Source of the DNA: Eopsaltria australis
Lineage: Eukaryota; Chordata; Aves; Passeriformes; Petroicidae
Length of the DNA: 64,000 nt
Assembly: GCA_034509425.1 (NCBI GenBank)
Contig: JAVTVJ010001130.1
Location: forward strand, 372,001-436,000
Reading direction: 5' to 3'
The first letter of the stretch is position 1. Each line of letters opens with the position of its first letter. The translations under genes and the position numbers were made by a program. This document shows positions 22,538 to 32,362 of this stretch, one piece after another. The notes below the pieces were generated by a model, which was given only the letters and a program-made list of their open reading frames with translations, was not told the origin of the DNA and did not search any database.

Positions 22538-25500
22538 ATGCTGCTGTGCCGTCCCGCGGAGCTGCTCGGCACCTCCTGGGTGCTCCTCGCAGGTAAGGAG
22601 TCCCCGGGCCGGGCCGGGCTGGGCTGGGCTGGGCTGGGCTGGGCTGGGCTGGGGGCCGGGGGCTCCACGCCGGTTCCTCGCCACTTCCAAACCCCTTGGG
22701 AGCCGAGCGTGGGGAGCTCTGGGCCGGACTTTCTAGGTGGGAAAACCTGGAAGGCAAAGGTGTGTTTGTCCAAGGAGAGAGGAGGTGGAAGAGCCAGGCA
22801 CAGCTGAGAATCTGCAGCCAGATTTATAGTGGGGCTGATATTTGTACTCACACAGGAAAACATGGGTATATGTTATATATGTTTGTGTTAAAAATATGTA
22901 TGTGAAAATACTTGAAGTCTTTAAAACCACAAATTTTATTGCAGTTAAACTCGCGTGAGCGCTTTCACTGTGCTCCTTCAATAGCCACTGGCTGCCTTGA
23001 AACACAAACCATGGAATAATAAAGGGGTTTGGGTTGAAAAGGACCTTAAAGCTCATCCCATCCCACCCCCAGGCTGCTCCAAGCCCTGTCCAGCCTGGCC
23101 TTGGACATTTCCAGGGATGGGGCAGCCACAGCTGCTCTGGGCAACCTCTGCTAGATCCAAATGGACAAAGATTTTCAGGATGAGCACCTGAAATAGAAGG
23201 GAAGCCCATTACCCTTAGCTTGATTTTGGGATGGTGTCAGTGAGCTCTCAGTGTCTCTAGGATGAGTTTTGGTCATTGCAGCTGTAAAAGATGGAGTCTT
23301 TTCCTCTTTCTTTCAACTCGTGGTTCTGTTCTCTATAAATAGTGTTTTCTGAGCAGAAAAAAGAAATTTTTTCAGAGATAAAGAATTTTTAGTCATTAAA
23401 TTGTATTTTCTTCCTCCACATCTACAGTTTGTGGGGCAGAAAGGCTTGGAAACAGCTGCCTTTCAAGGCTATGAGAGTGAGAAATTAAAATCACCTGATG
23501 AGCTTGACTTTGCCTGGATTGTCCCACTGATTTTCCCTCCCAGCTGTGCTGCACAGTGGGAGCAGCAGGAGTTTCCCGGGCAGGGAGGCTGGCAGGTGCA
23601 GTGGGAATGCAGGTGAACAGGTGCTTATCGGGCAGGAGCTGAGACAGGACCCAGAGCAAACACAGCCCGTGAGGATCCTCGGCCTCTCTCCGGAGCCACG
23701 GGAGCCGGGGACTCTCCCCCTCCCTCTGCCCCTCCCTGTCCCTCTCCTCTTTCCTGGAATCCTCTTTGCTGGGATGGGGATCTGGGAGCTGTGACCTTTC
23801 CACAGCAGCTCCTCCTCAAGTCCTTGAGCCCAAGTCGTGACAAGGCCAGGAATTTCGGGAAGACAGCTGCATCCTGCACTGCTGGGAGCATGCAGACACC
23901 TTCAGCCCCAAACAAGCAGGGATTTTGTGGCTGTCCCATCCCTGGAAAGGTTCAAAGGCAGGATGAGCAGGGCTTGGAGCAGCCTGGGCTAGGGGAAGGT
24001 GTCCCTGTGGATGGCAGAGGTGGAGTGAGATGGGCTTTGAGCTCCCTTCCAACCCAAACCATTCCAGGGCTCTGTGAATTGGGAATGAGCCACAGAAATT
24101 AGGTCGGTGTGACCAAAACTCAGGTGGGAGAAGCTCATCCATGGGCAGGGGCACCTTTCCCCAGAGCAGGGACACCCCATCCCCACCTCTCTCCTCCCTC
24201 CAGGGCTGCTGCTGCCGTTCCCTCTGGCTCTGGAAGCAGCAGGACCTGTCCAGAGAGCTGCTGTGGGATCCTCTGTGCTGCTCCCCGGGCTGGATCCTGT
24301 CCCCCACAGCCATTCCATACAGTGGGAATTCCTCAATGGCACCGGCTCCCACCCCATCCTGCAGCACGATGGGGGCCCCCCGGGCCCAGCCATCCTCGCC
24401 CCCTATGCAGGACGGGCCATTTTCCACCCATCCAATGGATCTCTCCTGCTGGAGGATGTCCAGGAGAGTGACAGTGGCGTCTACAGAGTGACTGTCAATG
24501 CAGGAGACAGGAGGAGGAGCCTGGAGATCCAGCTGGAAGTTCTCCGTGAGTGCTGGGTGTGGGAAGGGAGGGGCAGGGGGATGGATCCAAGCAAAATTTG
24601 TCTGGACACGGACCAAGAGCAGCAACCAAGGAGAAGGGATCTGAGCAAAGGCTGCTGGGCCACTCCTTGTTTGCACCTCTCGTGTGTGGAGACAGCGCCC
24701 AGGAGACCTTGGAAAGATGTTCCCAGCCCATCCTAGGGGAGCAGATCTGGAAGTGCTGCCCAGTGAGACCTGGCTGGGACAGAGGGACAAGTTCCACCCT
24801 GGAAAGGCAATTCCCTGCCTCATTTCCCACACTTCAATGCAGGGATGGAGGGACTGGTGGGAGGATAAAGGGATGATGGTGTGACTGGTGGGGTGATGGA
24901 GGGACTTGTAACAGGATGGAAGAACCAGTGGGGTGCTGGGAGTGATGGAGGGACTGGAGAGGATGATGGAAGGACTGAGGGGCTGGTGGGAGGATACAGG
25001 GAGGATGGGGGCACTGGTGGGAGGATGGAGGGACAGGAGGGATGACAGAGGGTCTGGTGGGCTGCTGTGACTCTCCACCTGCAGGGTCCCTCTCCCAGCA
25101 CTTTGCCAGGGCACGCCTGGCAGAGCCCTGGGAGCTGTGGTTTCTGGAGGAGCCACCACCCCTCCGGCCAGGCTGTCCCCTTTGGCCTCTGCAGTCACCA
25201 GCTGCCACCTCAGAAATAAGAGGCACTTGAAAAGGCCCTCAAGTCCCTCCTTGGTATCGCTGCCAGCAATTCCCTTAATTTGCTCTGGCTCATCCAGCCT
25301 CTCACCCATCACTCCAGGGCCATAATGCCACCACAGCCCCTCGCCACCCGCCTCTCCTTCCAACCACACGCGATCCGAGTGGGATCTGCTGCCTTCTCTG
25401 CTGTTTTCCCGTTTCCTGACGCTTTTCAAAGTGCTCTGTATTTACCCACATCCATTAAAAGCAGTGATTCAACTGGAGAAAAAACCAATCCTGGAAAGCA

Positions 25501-28500
25501 CAGCAGCAGGATGGACTTCCCATGGGAAAGGCACCTGTGACCACGCTGTGGCCGATGCTGTGGTGGCAATTGCAGCCCAAGGGCCCATCAGGGATGCTCC
25601 CGGTCACGTTTGCTGGCACAGGGTGCCCGGAGAAGCTCCTGGATCCCTGGAAATGTCCAAGGCCAGCTTGGACAGGGCTTGGAGCAGCCTGGGATAGGGG
25701 AAGGTGTCCCTGCCCATGGCAGGGGTGGGATGGGATGAGCTCTAAGGTCCCTTTCCACCCAAACCATTCCATGATTCTGTATCTGAGGGGTGCTGTGGTC
25801 TCTGTTCCCTTTCCAGAGCCCGTGTCCCGCCCTCGGCTCTGGACCAGCGCTCTCCTGGCTCGGGCCACTGGCCAGGTTGTCTGTGAGGTGGCAGAGGGCA
25901 GAGTGGGCACCATCACCTGGAAGAAGGATGGGCAGCCCCTTGCCCCAGACAGAGTGTCCCGGGTGTCTGGCAGCTGCAGCGTTCTGTACCTGAGGCCAGC
26001 CAAGAAGGCAGACTGCAGCTCCTACTCCTGCAACGCCAGCAACGGGATCAGCTGGCAGGAAACCTCCCTGAACGTCACCATTGAAGGTCTCAGCTCCCAC
26101 TGCTCCTCCCGTCCTCCTCCCTTCCCTGGGGACGCCTCAGTTGTTCCATCCCACCCCTCAACCTCCATCCCCCACGCTCTGGCTGCCCTCCCTGTGGGGC
26201 AGTGCCCACACGCTGCTGCCAGGAGCTGCCCATCATGGGATGAGCAGCAGCCATTCCCAGTCCATTCCCAGTCCATTCCCAGTCCATTCCCAGTCCATTC
26301 CCAGTCCATTCCCTCCATTCCCAGTCTCGGATCCCACCAAGGCACGGTCCTTGGCAGGAGATTGGCAGTTCCCTCCTGGTCCAAAACGATGGCCCTTGGC
26401 CAAGGTGATGCAGGACATGGGCAGGGGGGTGGCCATGGGCAGGGGGGTGGCCATGGGCAGGGGGGTGGACATGGGCAGGGGGGTGGCCATGGGCAGGGGG
26501 GTGGACATGGGCAGGGGGGTGGCCGGGCAGCCCGTGGGGAGCACCACCCCAGGCTGGACATTCATGGAGTTGCAAATAAATGGAATCTGTCAATTTGTTG
26601 GCAAATAAATGGATTCTGTGCTGGTGATGGAGGGTCCCCGCGGCCCCCAGGGCCGGGGGTGCAGCTCCTGCTCGTGTCCCCTCTCCTGCCCCTCGGGGTC
26701 GCTCTTTTCCAGGTCTCTCCCGTCGCTTGAAGGACACCCTGACGGTTGCGGTGGTCTCTGTGGTCTTCGCTGTAGTCGCGGCGTGGGGATTAATTATTCC
26801 CGTCTGCCAGTCCGAAAAGCTCAGGATAAGTGAGCTGGCGGGAGGGGGAGCCCATTTCGCTCTGTCTGGTGGGGGGAGCAAAGAGCATTGCGGTGGGCAC
26901 CCCCAGGTTCTGGGATACCCCAGAGCAGCCGGGTGGGGACGGGGCCACACCGCACCCGGAGGAGGGCGTGGTGGCCGGCCCGGGATGGCCGCGGGTCACA
27001 GCGGTCACCCCGCTCTGCTCTGGGTTTTAGGGGGGGAGCTCTGGAGGTGGCTCAGCTCCTACACCTGCGGGCTGGTGTGCGCTGCCTGCATCCTGGACGG
27101 CACCGCCGGCATCCTCTGGATGCGGGAGGAAGGTAGGAGGGGCTGCGGGGAGAGGGGGGACAGACCCCATGGGAGATGCAGAGTCCAGTGGGGTCCAGAG
27201 AGGAAGGCAGGGGGGGACAGGGGAGTCACACCGTGGAATGTGGGGGGGACAGACCCACCCGGAGCAATTCACGATCCGTGTGTGATCTCCAGGTCTGGGT
27301 GAGCCTGGACCCCCACGTGCATTACACACCCCCCTGGACAATTAACACAATTATTCCCCTTTTCCCAGAGCCCTTTCCCAGGATGAGCCCCAGCAGGACA
27401 GTAAAGGGATCAGAGAATGGAGAGGCTGCTTGCAGGGAAAGGCTGGAAGTCAGAGGAGGCTGGGGGAGGGATGCATTGCAGGGCTCCCAGGGGATGGACG
27501 GGGTGGGCAGTGAACACTGGCGTCTCTGCCTTGTCCCTTTGTCCTTCAGGCCCTTCTATTGCTGTCATTCTGCCCGTGATCGCCCTGAGCTACCTCACCG
27601 TGGTGACCTTCCTGGTGGCCACCACCATCATTCTCCAGCCTACGGGTTTCAGCCACCTGAAGAGCAAAAAAGGTGAGCAGTCCCACCAAGGATGGACCAG
27701 ACCCGTCCTCAGGGGGGTTATTCTGCCCAAAACACCATCCCTAACTCTCTAAAATGAGAACTGCTGTGCTGACTGAGGCTGGTGGATCCCACAGCAGAGC
27801 CTGGGTGAGGCCAGCCCTGCACCCACCCCTGGACTCATCCCTTGTCCCGTGTCCCTCCGCAGCACAGCGCACCATGGGCTACGCCGCGCCGGCGGCCGTG
27901 GTGGCCGTGCTGCTGACCAGCTCCTTCCACATCAAGAACATCTACCACCGCCACGGTGAGCAGGAATCCCCCCGGGACCACCCAGGGGCTGCAGCTCATG
28001 CACTCAATCCCCACCTCCCTTAATTCAGCTGTTAGACCTCCAAAAACAAACCAAACAAACCGGGAGTTTCAGGGAAGTGAGACCTTGACAGGAGCAAAAT
28101 TCAGTTTCAATGACCTGCACCTCTTTTATTTGATATTTTTTGTGTTTGTGCTTTCACGGTGGCACCTTACCTTCCTCCTTTCCCTCCCCCTGCTTCTGTT
28201 TTCCCTGGTGGCAGAGGAAGGATGCACGGAGTTCATGGACGTGTCCATCCTGGTGGTCAGCACGGTGGCCGTGTCGTCGCTGCCGCTCCTGGCCATCGGC
28301 CTCTGCTGTGAGTCTGCTCCTCCATCCTCTCCCATCCTCTCCCAGCGCCCCGGGGTCCCCACACCATCCAACAGCCACGGGAATTACTGCAAAGTGGTTT
28401 ATTTGGCTTTTGTGATGCCCACTGACTGCCCCCTTCCCTGGGAAGCCCCAGGGGCTGTACCCCAAATACAGCCCCCTGTCCCTGGTGCCTCTCACACTCC

Positions 28501-29178
28501 TCCTGATCCGGGCACAGATTTGTCTTTCCTAGATCACACGACGCAGGGCTGGCGCAAGGACCGTGAGGTCTGCTGGATGGACAACGTCAGGTGGAGCCTT
28601 TGTTCCCATTTTCCACACAAATCCCTATTTTCCCCATGAATTTGTGCATCTTGAAGTGAAAGAAGCAGAACATGGAAATTATCCCATGTTTTGGTTTAAG
28701 ACCCAGACCCCAAGACAGATCCAGCCCAGCACTGCCCTCCAGCCCAGCACTGCCCTCCAGCCCCTGGGTTCATGCTGGGTTCAGGGGAGGCTCTGCTGGG
28801 GTCCCCATCCACCAAACCCCTTGAGAGCCAACTCAAAACTCTCCCTTACGGCCTCAGCCTGAACCTTTAGAGCCTTAATTCCTCCAGGATTCATAGATCA
28901 ACAGAATGGTTTGGGTGGAAAGGAAACTCTAAGATGATCCAGCTCCATCCCCTCCCCTGGGCAGGGCCACCTTCCCCAATCCCAGGCTGCTCCAAGCCCC
29001 ATCCAGCCTGGCCTTGGGCACTGCCAGGGATCCAGGGGCAGCCCCAGCTCCTCTGGGCACCCTGTGCCAGGGCCTGCCCACCCTCCCAGGGAACAATTTT
29101 GATGCTCAGCCCCCTCCTCTTCCTTCCAGGTCCTTTGAAATGTCTCAGCCAGGCCCCAAGGAAACCATTCCCGACTGA
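22538..29178 (+). CDS. Two-Ig-domain, five-transmembrane surface protein (CD2/HEPACAM-like ectodomain), unnamed
   Basis: Ten exons join in frame to 433 residues: 22538-22592, 24204-24545, 25817-26086, 26713-26829, 27031-27132, 27550-27672, 27863-27955, 28215-28307, 28533-28590 and 29130-29178. All introns are GT-AG. Introns 1-8 are phase 1 and the last is phase 2. Residues 1-31 are a signal peptide. Residues 33-132 form a V-like domain with W59 and the D-S-G-V-Y motif (108-112), but Leu and Val replace the two disulfide cysteines, as in CD2, SLAM and HEPACAM N-domains. Residues 134-222 form a C2 domain (C155, W167, C204, plus C186 and C199). N-glycosylation sites are at 63, 96, 205 and 218. 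Hydrophobic segments lie near 232-254, 268-292, 298-325, 341-360 and 376-398. The tail is short (399-433). The topology recalls CD47, which has only one Ig domain. I do not recognise the gene; a cell-contact or immune role is inferred only. Confidence 0.8.
22614..22652. repeat. GGGCT pentanucleotide repeat
   Basis: About seven tandem GGGCT units lie just after the exon 1 donor of the pentaspan gene. Confidence 0.8.
23008..23150 (-). mobile_element. CR1-type LINE fragment, antisense
   Basis: Reads GGGTTTGGGTTGAAAAGGACC, then CTTAAAGCTCATCCCATCCC and GGCTGCTCCAAGCCCTGTCC: the reverse complement of a CR1 tail, in intron 1 of the pentaspan gene. Confidence 0.8.
23932..24080 (+). mobile_element. 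CR1-type LINE 3' fragment, sense
   Basis: From TGTCCCATCCCTGGAAAGG through GGGCTTGGAGCAGCCTGGG to TCCCTTCCAACCCAAACC and CCATTCC. It lies in intron 1, about 125 bp before exon 2. Confidence 0.8.
24840..25060. repeat. GGAGGGACTGGTGGGAGGAT-type minisatellite
   Basis: Degenerate tandem units of about 20-30 bp (GGGACTGGTGGGAGGATGGA and relatives) in intron 2 of the pentaspan gene. Confidence 0.7.
25618..25788 (+). mobile_element. CR1-type LINE 3' fragment, sense, with terminal ATTCTG
   Basis: A well-kept copy: CTTGGAGCAGCCTGGGATAG, CCCATGGCAGGGGTGGGATG, CAAACCATTCCATGATTCTG. The 3' end retains the tandem ATTCYRTG motif typical of CR1. It ends only about 30 bp before exon 3. Confidence 0.88.
26251..26326. 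repeat. 11-bp tandem repeat TCCATTCCCAG
   Basis: Six to seven near-perfect copies of TCCATTCCCAG, in intron 3 of the pentaspan gene. Confidence 0.85.
26404..26530. repeat. 18-bp tandem repeat ATGGGCAGGGGGGTGGCC
   Basis: Seven copies of an 18-bp G-rich unit with GGCC or GGAC variation, in intron 3. The G6 runs are candidates for G-quadruplexes. Confidence 0.85.
28888..29100 (-). mobile_element. CR1-type LINE fragment, antisense
   Basis: Runs from CAACAGAATGGTTTGGGTGG through AAGATGATCCAGCTCCATCC and CCTTGGGCACTGCCAGGGAT to CAGGGAACAATTTT. It fills the 3' half of intron 9 and ends about 30 bp before the last exon of the pentaspan gene. Confidence 0.85.
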
Positions 29179-29267
29179 GATCCACCAGGGTGTCCCCGAT
29201 CAGCCCGAGCCTTCCCCAGGTTTAGTGGGTTCAGGGCTCTCAGTTCTGGTTTCTTTATGATCCTCGT

Positions 29268-29314
29268 AATAAAAGTCCATGAAATCAACCTGATTCTGCC
29301 TTTTTTGTAATAAA
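29268..29314 (+). promoter_or_regulatory. Two poly(A) signals for the pentaspan Ig gene
   Basis: AATAAA at 29268-29273 and again at 29309-29314, 90 and 131 bp after the stop codon. The 3' untranslated region is therefore very short. Confidence 0.7.
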
Positions 29315-29431
29315 ACAGAGCCAGGGGAGGCCAAATGCACATTTCCCCCCTCTCTCTCTCCAGAAAACCAAGGCCTGAAGGGGAGAAGCCCCTTCAGCAG
29401 CAGCTGCAGGAGCCCCTCTCACTGATTTATC

Positions 29432-29437
29432 TTTATT
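29432..29437 (-). promoter_or_regulatory. Poly(A) signal on the minus strand, distal candidate
   Basis: TTTATT on the plus strand is AATAAA on the minus strand. It could be a far 3' end for the minus-strand Ig gene, only about 120 bp from the 3' end signals of the opposing gene. A nearer one is at 30,234. Confidence 0.3.
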
Positions 29438-30233
29438 AAATATTTGTTTACAACAATTTACAGCTCTTTGTGTCAGACACACCAGGGAGCAGCATGAAAT
29501 CCTTTCCTGGGAGTAACCCTGTAGTAACTTAAAATACATCCTGGCTTTTCCAGCAGTGAAGGTGGAGGAAGGGCACGAAGGCACAGGAGGCAGGGTGGGA
29601 GGAGGTGGATGCTGTCAGCAGCTCTTCCTCGGGTCCATCCCAGGGCGTCTGACACACTCTGGGATTTATTGACTCCGGGCAGGATTAAACTCGTGCTCAG
29701 CCTGTGCCAGGGGCTGTTTTTCCTGGCTCTCACAACACACTGAGGTGTTTCCTGCAGCCCAGGGGAGGTTTTTCCAACCACAAACAGCTGCTGAGCACAG
29801 CCCTGCACACAAAGGCCCCCAGATGAACCCCAAACCTCCCCAAAAATCCTCCCGGGGCAGCCTGGACCCAGCTCCTTGGGAGGCAGCCCCTCCCTGGGCA
29901 CTGCCAGGGCGGCTGCCAGGCTCCCATGACCCAGGAACTGGGGCCAGGTTAAAAATACCCTCATGCACATTTGGAGCAGAGGTGTTGGGCTGTTTTTAAC
30001 CCCAGCTGAGCCCCTCAGGCTGTCACTGCCCCAGGAGCCAGGTGAGGGAGGGGATGGGGATGCAGGAACCCCACAAGGGGGGCAAGGATGTCCTCAGCAG
30101 CAGTGGATCATCTCCCAGAGCTGAGGATAAATCCGGCATTCCCAGGGGCTGATTCCCAATTCTCCTGCTACCCCGAGGGGGCATTTCCCACTCCTAAACA
30201 CCACTGCAATACCCTCTGGGATAACACACACCC

Positions 30234-30239
30234 TTTATT
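30234..30239 (-). promoter_or_regulatory. Poly(A) signal, minus strand, candidate for the two-Ig single-pass gene
   Basis: AATAAA on the minus strand, about 1.9 kb beyond the last exon I can place for that gene. Position is the only evidence. Confidence 0.35.
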
Positions 30240-30890
30240 AGCAGCAACAGACATCAACAAACCACCAAGTCTCCAAAACCATTCACAGGAAACTCCCCAG
30301 AACGCTTAGAAAAGTACTTCTTGCAAAACGTGTGGCTCCGTTTTACACCTTCCAGTGCAACAGAGAACAGGACAACCTGCCCTGCAGCCTCCAGCAGGGC
30401 TGGAATCTCATTTATCCCACCCAAACTCCTCTGCTTCCCTTAACAGCTCCATGAAACCCCAGGCTGAGGTGGCCCCTTGCTAACAGCCCTGGGATCTCCC
30501 AGTGCTCTCTCCCACAAGTTTCCAGTTTGCTTGCAGGGGTCCCCAGCCTGCTCCAGAGGTGCTGGGGACTGGCTCAGGGAGGGCCCTGGACCTGGGATTT
30601 GCCCCTCAGATTAGAAGGGGGTGCAAATGTCCCGGGGTGTCCAACAGTGGGGTCCAGCACCATGGGAGAGCGCCCAGCTCTCTCCATGCTGGGGATTCCT
30701 GCTCTGCCTCCAGGCTCAGCTGAAGGAGCAAAGCCCAGGAGAGCCCTGCAGAGGCAGCAGGGGAGGGAGGGGACAGCAGGGGACAGGACAGGGCTCCCTG
30801 TACCCAACCAGGCCAAGGCTGCTGTCACCCGCAGGAACAGCAAACGGGAAGGACAAGCTGGCACCAGCACTGGTGCTGGGAGGAGGAGGA

Positions 30891-30948
30891 GATGTCCCCA
30901 GGGATGTCCCCAGGGATGTCCCCAGGGATGTCCCCAGGGATATCCCAG
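30891..30948. repeat. 12-bp tandem repeat GATGTCCCCAGG
   Basis: Four perfect copies and a fifth imperfect one (GATATCCCAG). Confidence 0.85.
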
Positions 30949-32123
30949 ATCATGCAGAGCCCAGCTGGGAGCATCCCCAGCCCAGCCAGCTGCAGGGATT
31001 GCTTTGGGATCTGCTTTCAGAATGAACTCCTCTCATTCCCCCCTCCTCCTGCTGCCTCCTGGCTGCACACACAGCACAGTCCTGCCCTTCCTGCTCCCTC
31101 CAAGGGTCACACGGAGCAGGATGCCCAGAGCCTCAGCCCCCCAGCCCCCTGGAACACAGGAGGCCCCGGAGAGGCAGGGCTGGCTCCCACCACCGTGGAT
31201 TTGCCCAGCAGGGACAGTGGCTCTGCTCAGAGGTCTCTGGAGGAAGCCAGGAGGATGGAGCAGGGACATCCCTCTCCCCAGGGATGCACAACAGGAAAAG
31301 CAGGACAACACAGAAATAGTCCAAACCAGTGTTTTCCAAAAAAATATCTGCAGGTTCTGGCAGCTTGAACACTTCAGAGATGAGGCCAGGACATGCTGGG
31401 GCAGGGGGGGACCCCTGGCACTCCCAGCAGCATCCATCACCAGGGAAGGGCAACGACAGGACCCAGCTCTACCTGCAAGGAGAGGAGAGGCCCCCACCTG
31501 AGCCATGGCCTGGCCACTTGGACCCCTCCACGGCCTCAGCCAGCTCCCAGTGTCCCACGCTGGCAGTGGCAGCACCAGCAGGTCTGGGCTTCTGCCCTTC
31601 TCCAAACTGCAGGAGCTCCCTTGGCCAGTTTATCTCCCTGGATTTGGCTGCACGGACACCTGAGAGCTCCCTTGTCTGTAACCTGCCACCACACGGGATG
31701 TGTGAGGGGACTCCCATGCTCACCTCAGCCTCCAGGAAGCTCCAGTGAGCAGCCTGAGCGTGTTTGTGGTCACAAAGAGGGAGCGATTTCTGAGAAAGCC
31801 TCGAGAATTGCTCGCTTCCCAGAAATCTCCAGAGCATTCCAAAGCCCACCCCTTATTCAGAGCTGAGATAACCAGGAGTGTCAGGCTCTGGGTGGAGGAA
31901 TCAGGAATAATTCCAGAGTGGGGATTAAACAGAGGGGACAGAAAATCCTTTGAGCCTCCAGGGTGGGAGAGCAGCCTCTTACCAGAGAGGCTGGGGCAGC
32001 ACCCTGAGCTCTCCCACTTCTCCAGCTTGCTCGGATCCAGCCAAGGAAAAATTTGGGCTTGTAGAGAGAAAATTTTGGCTGGAGCAAGGGGGCCACCCCA
32101 AGAGGGGGCTGGAGGCATCTTAC

Positions 32124-32313
32124 CAACAGTTTTCACATGAGATCTCCCTTCTCTGGCACCAGACGAAGACACCTGGGGACAAAGCAGCAGCATCAGAGAA
32201 TCCCAGAACCCCAGAACTGCTGGGGTTGGAGGGACCCTTTAAAGCCCATCCAGTCCCAACCCTTGCCATGGGCAGGAACACCTTCCACTAGCCAGGCTGC
32301 TCAGAGCCCCACC

Positions 32314-32362
<49 letters not shown>

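Larger units (their letters stand above)
29440..32120. other. Region between the two Ig genes, mostly 3' sequence of the minus-strand gene
   Basis: No confident exon. On the minus strand a short possible exon lies near 31,714-31,743, and a strong acceptor (pyrimidine tract plus TTGCAG) lies just above 31,480. A 12-bp GATGTCCCCAGG tandem repeat is at 30,891-30,948. A frame of 324 codons at 30.5-31.5 kb has no family signature and runs through that repeat, so I leave it out. Confidence 0.4.

Noticed and set aside
23816..25429. Minus-strand frame of 537 codons
   Set aside because: It is antisense to exon 2 of the pentaspan gene and runs through CR1 and a minisatellite. The plus strand has a splice-consistent Ig exon here.
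30527..31501. Plus-strand frame of 324 codons between the two Ig genes
   Set aside because: It has low complexity, includes the GATGTCCCCAGG repeat in frame, shows no domain, and lacks a promoter or splice context.
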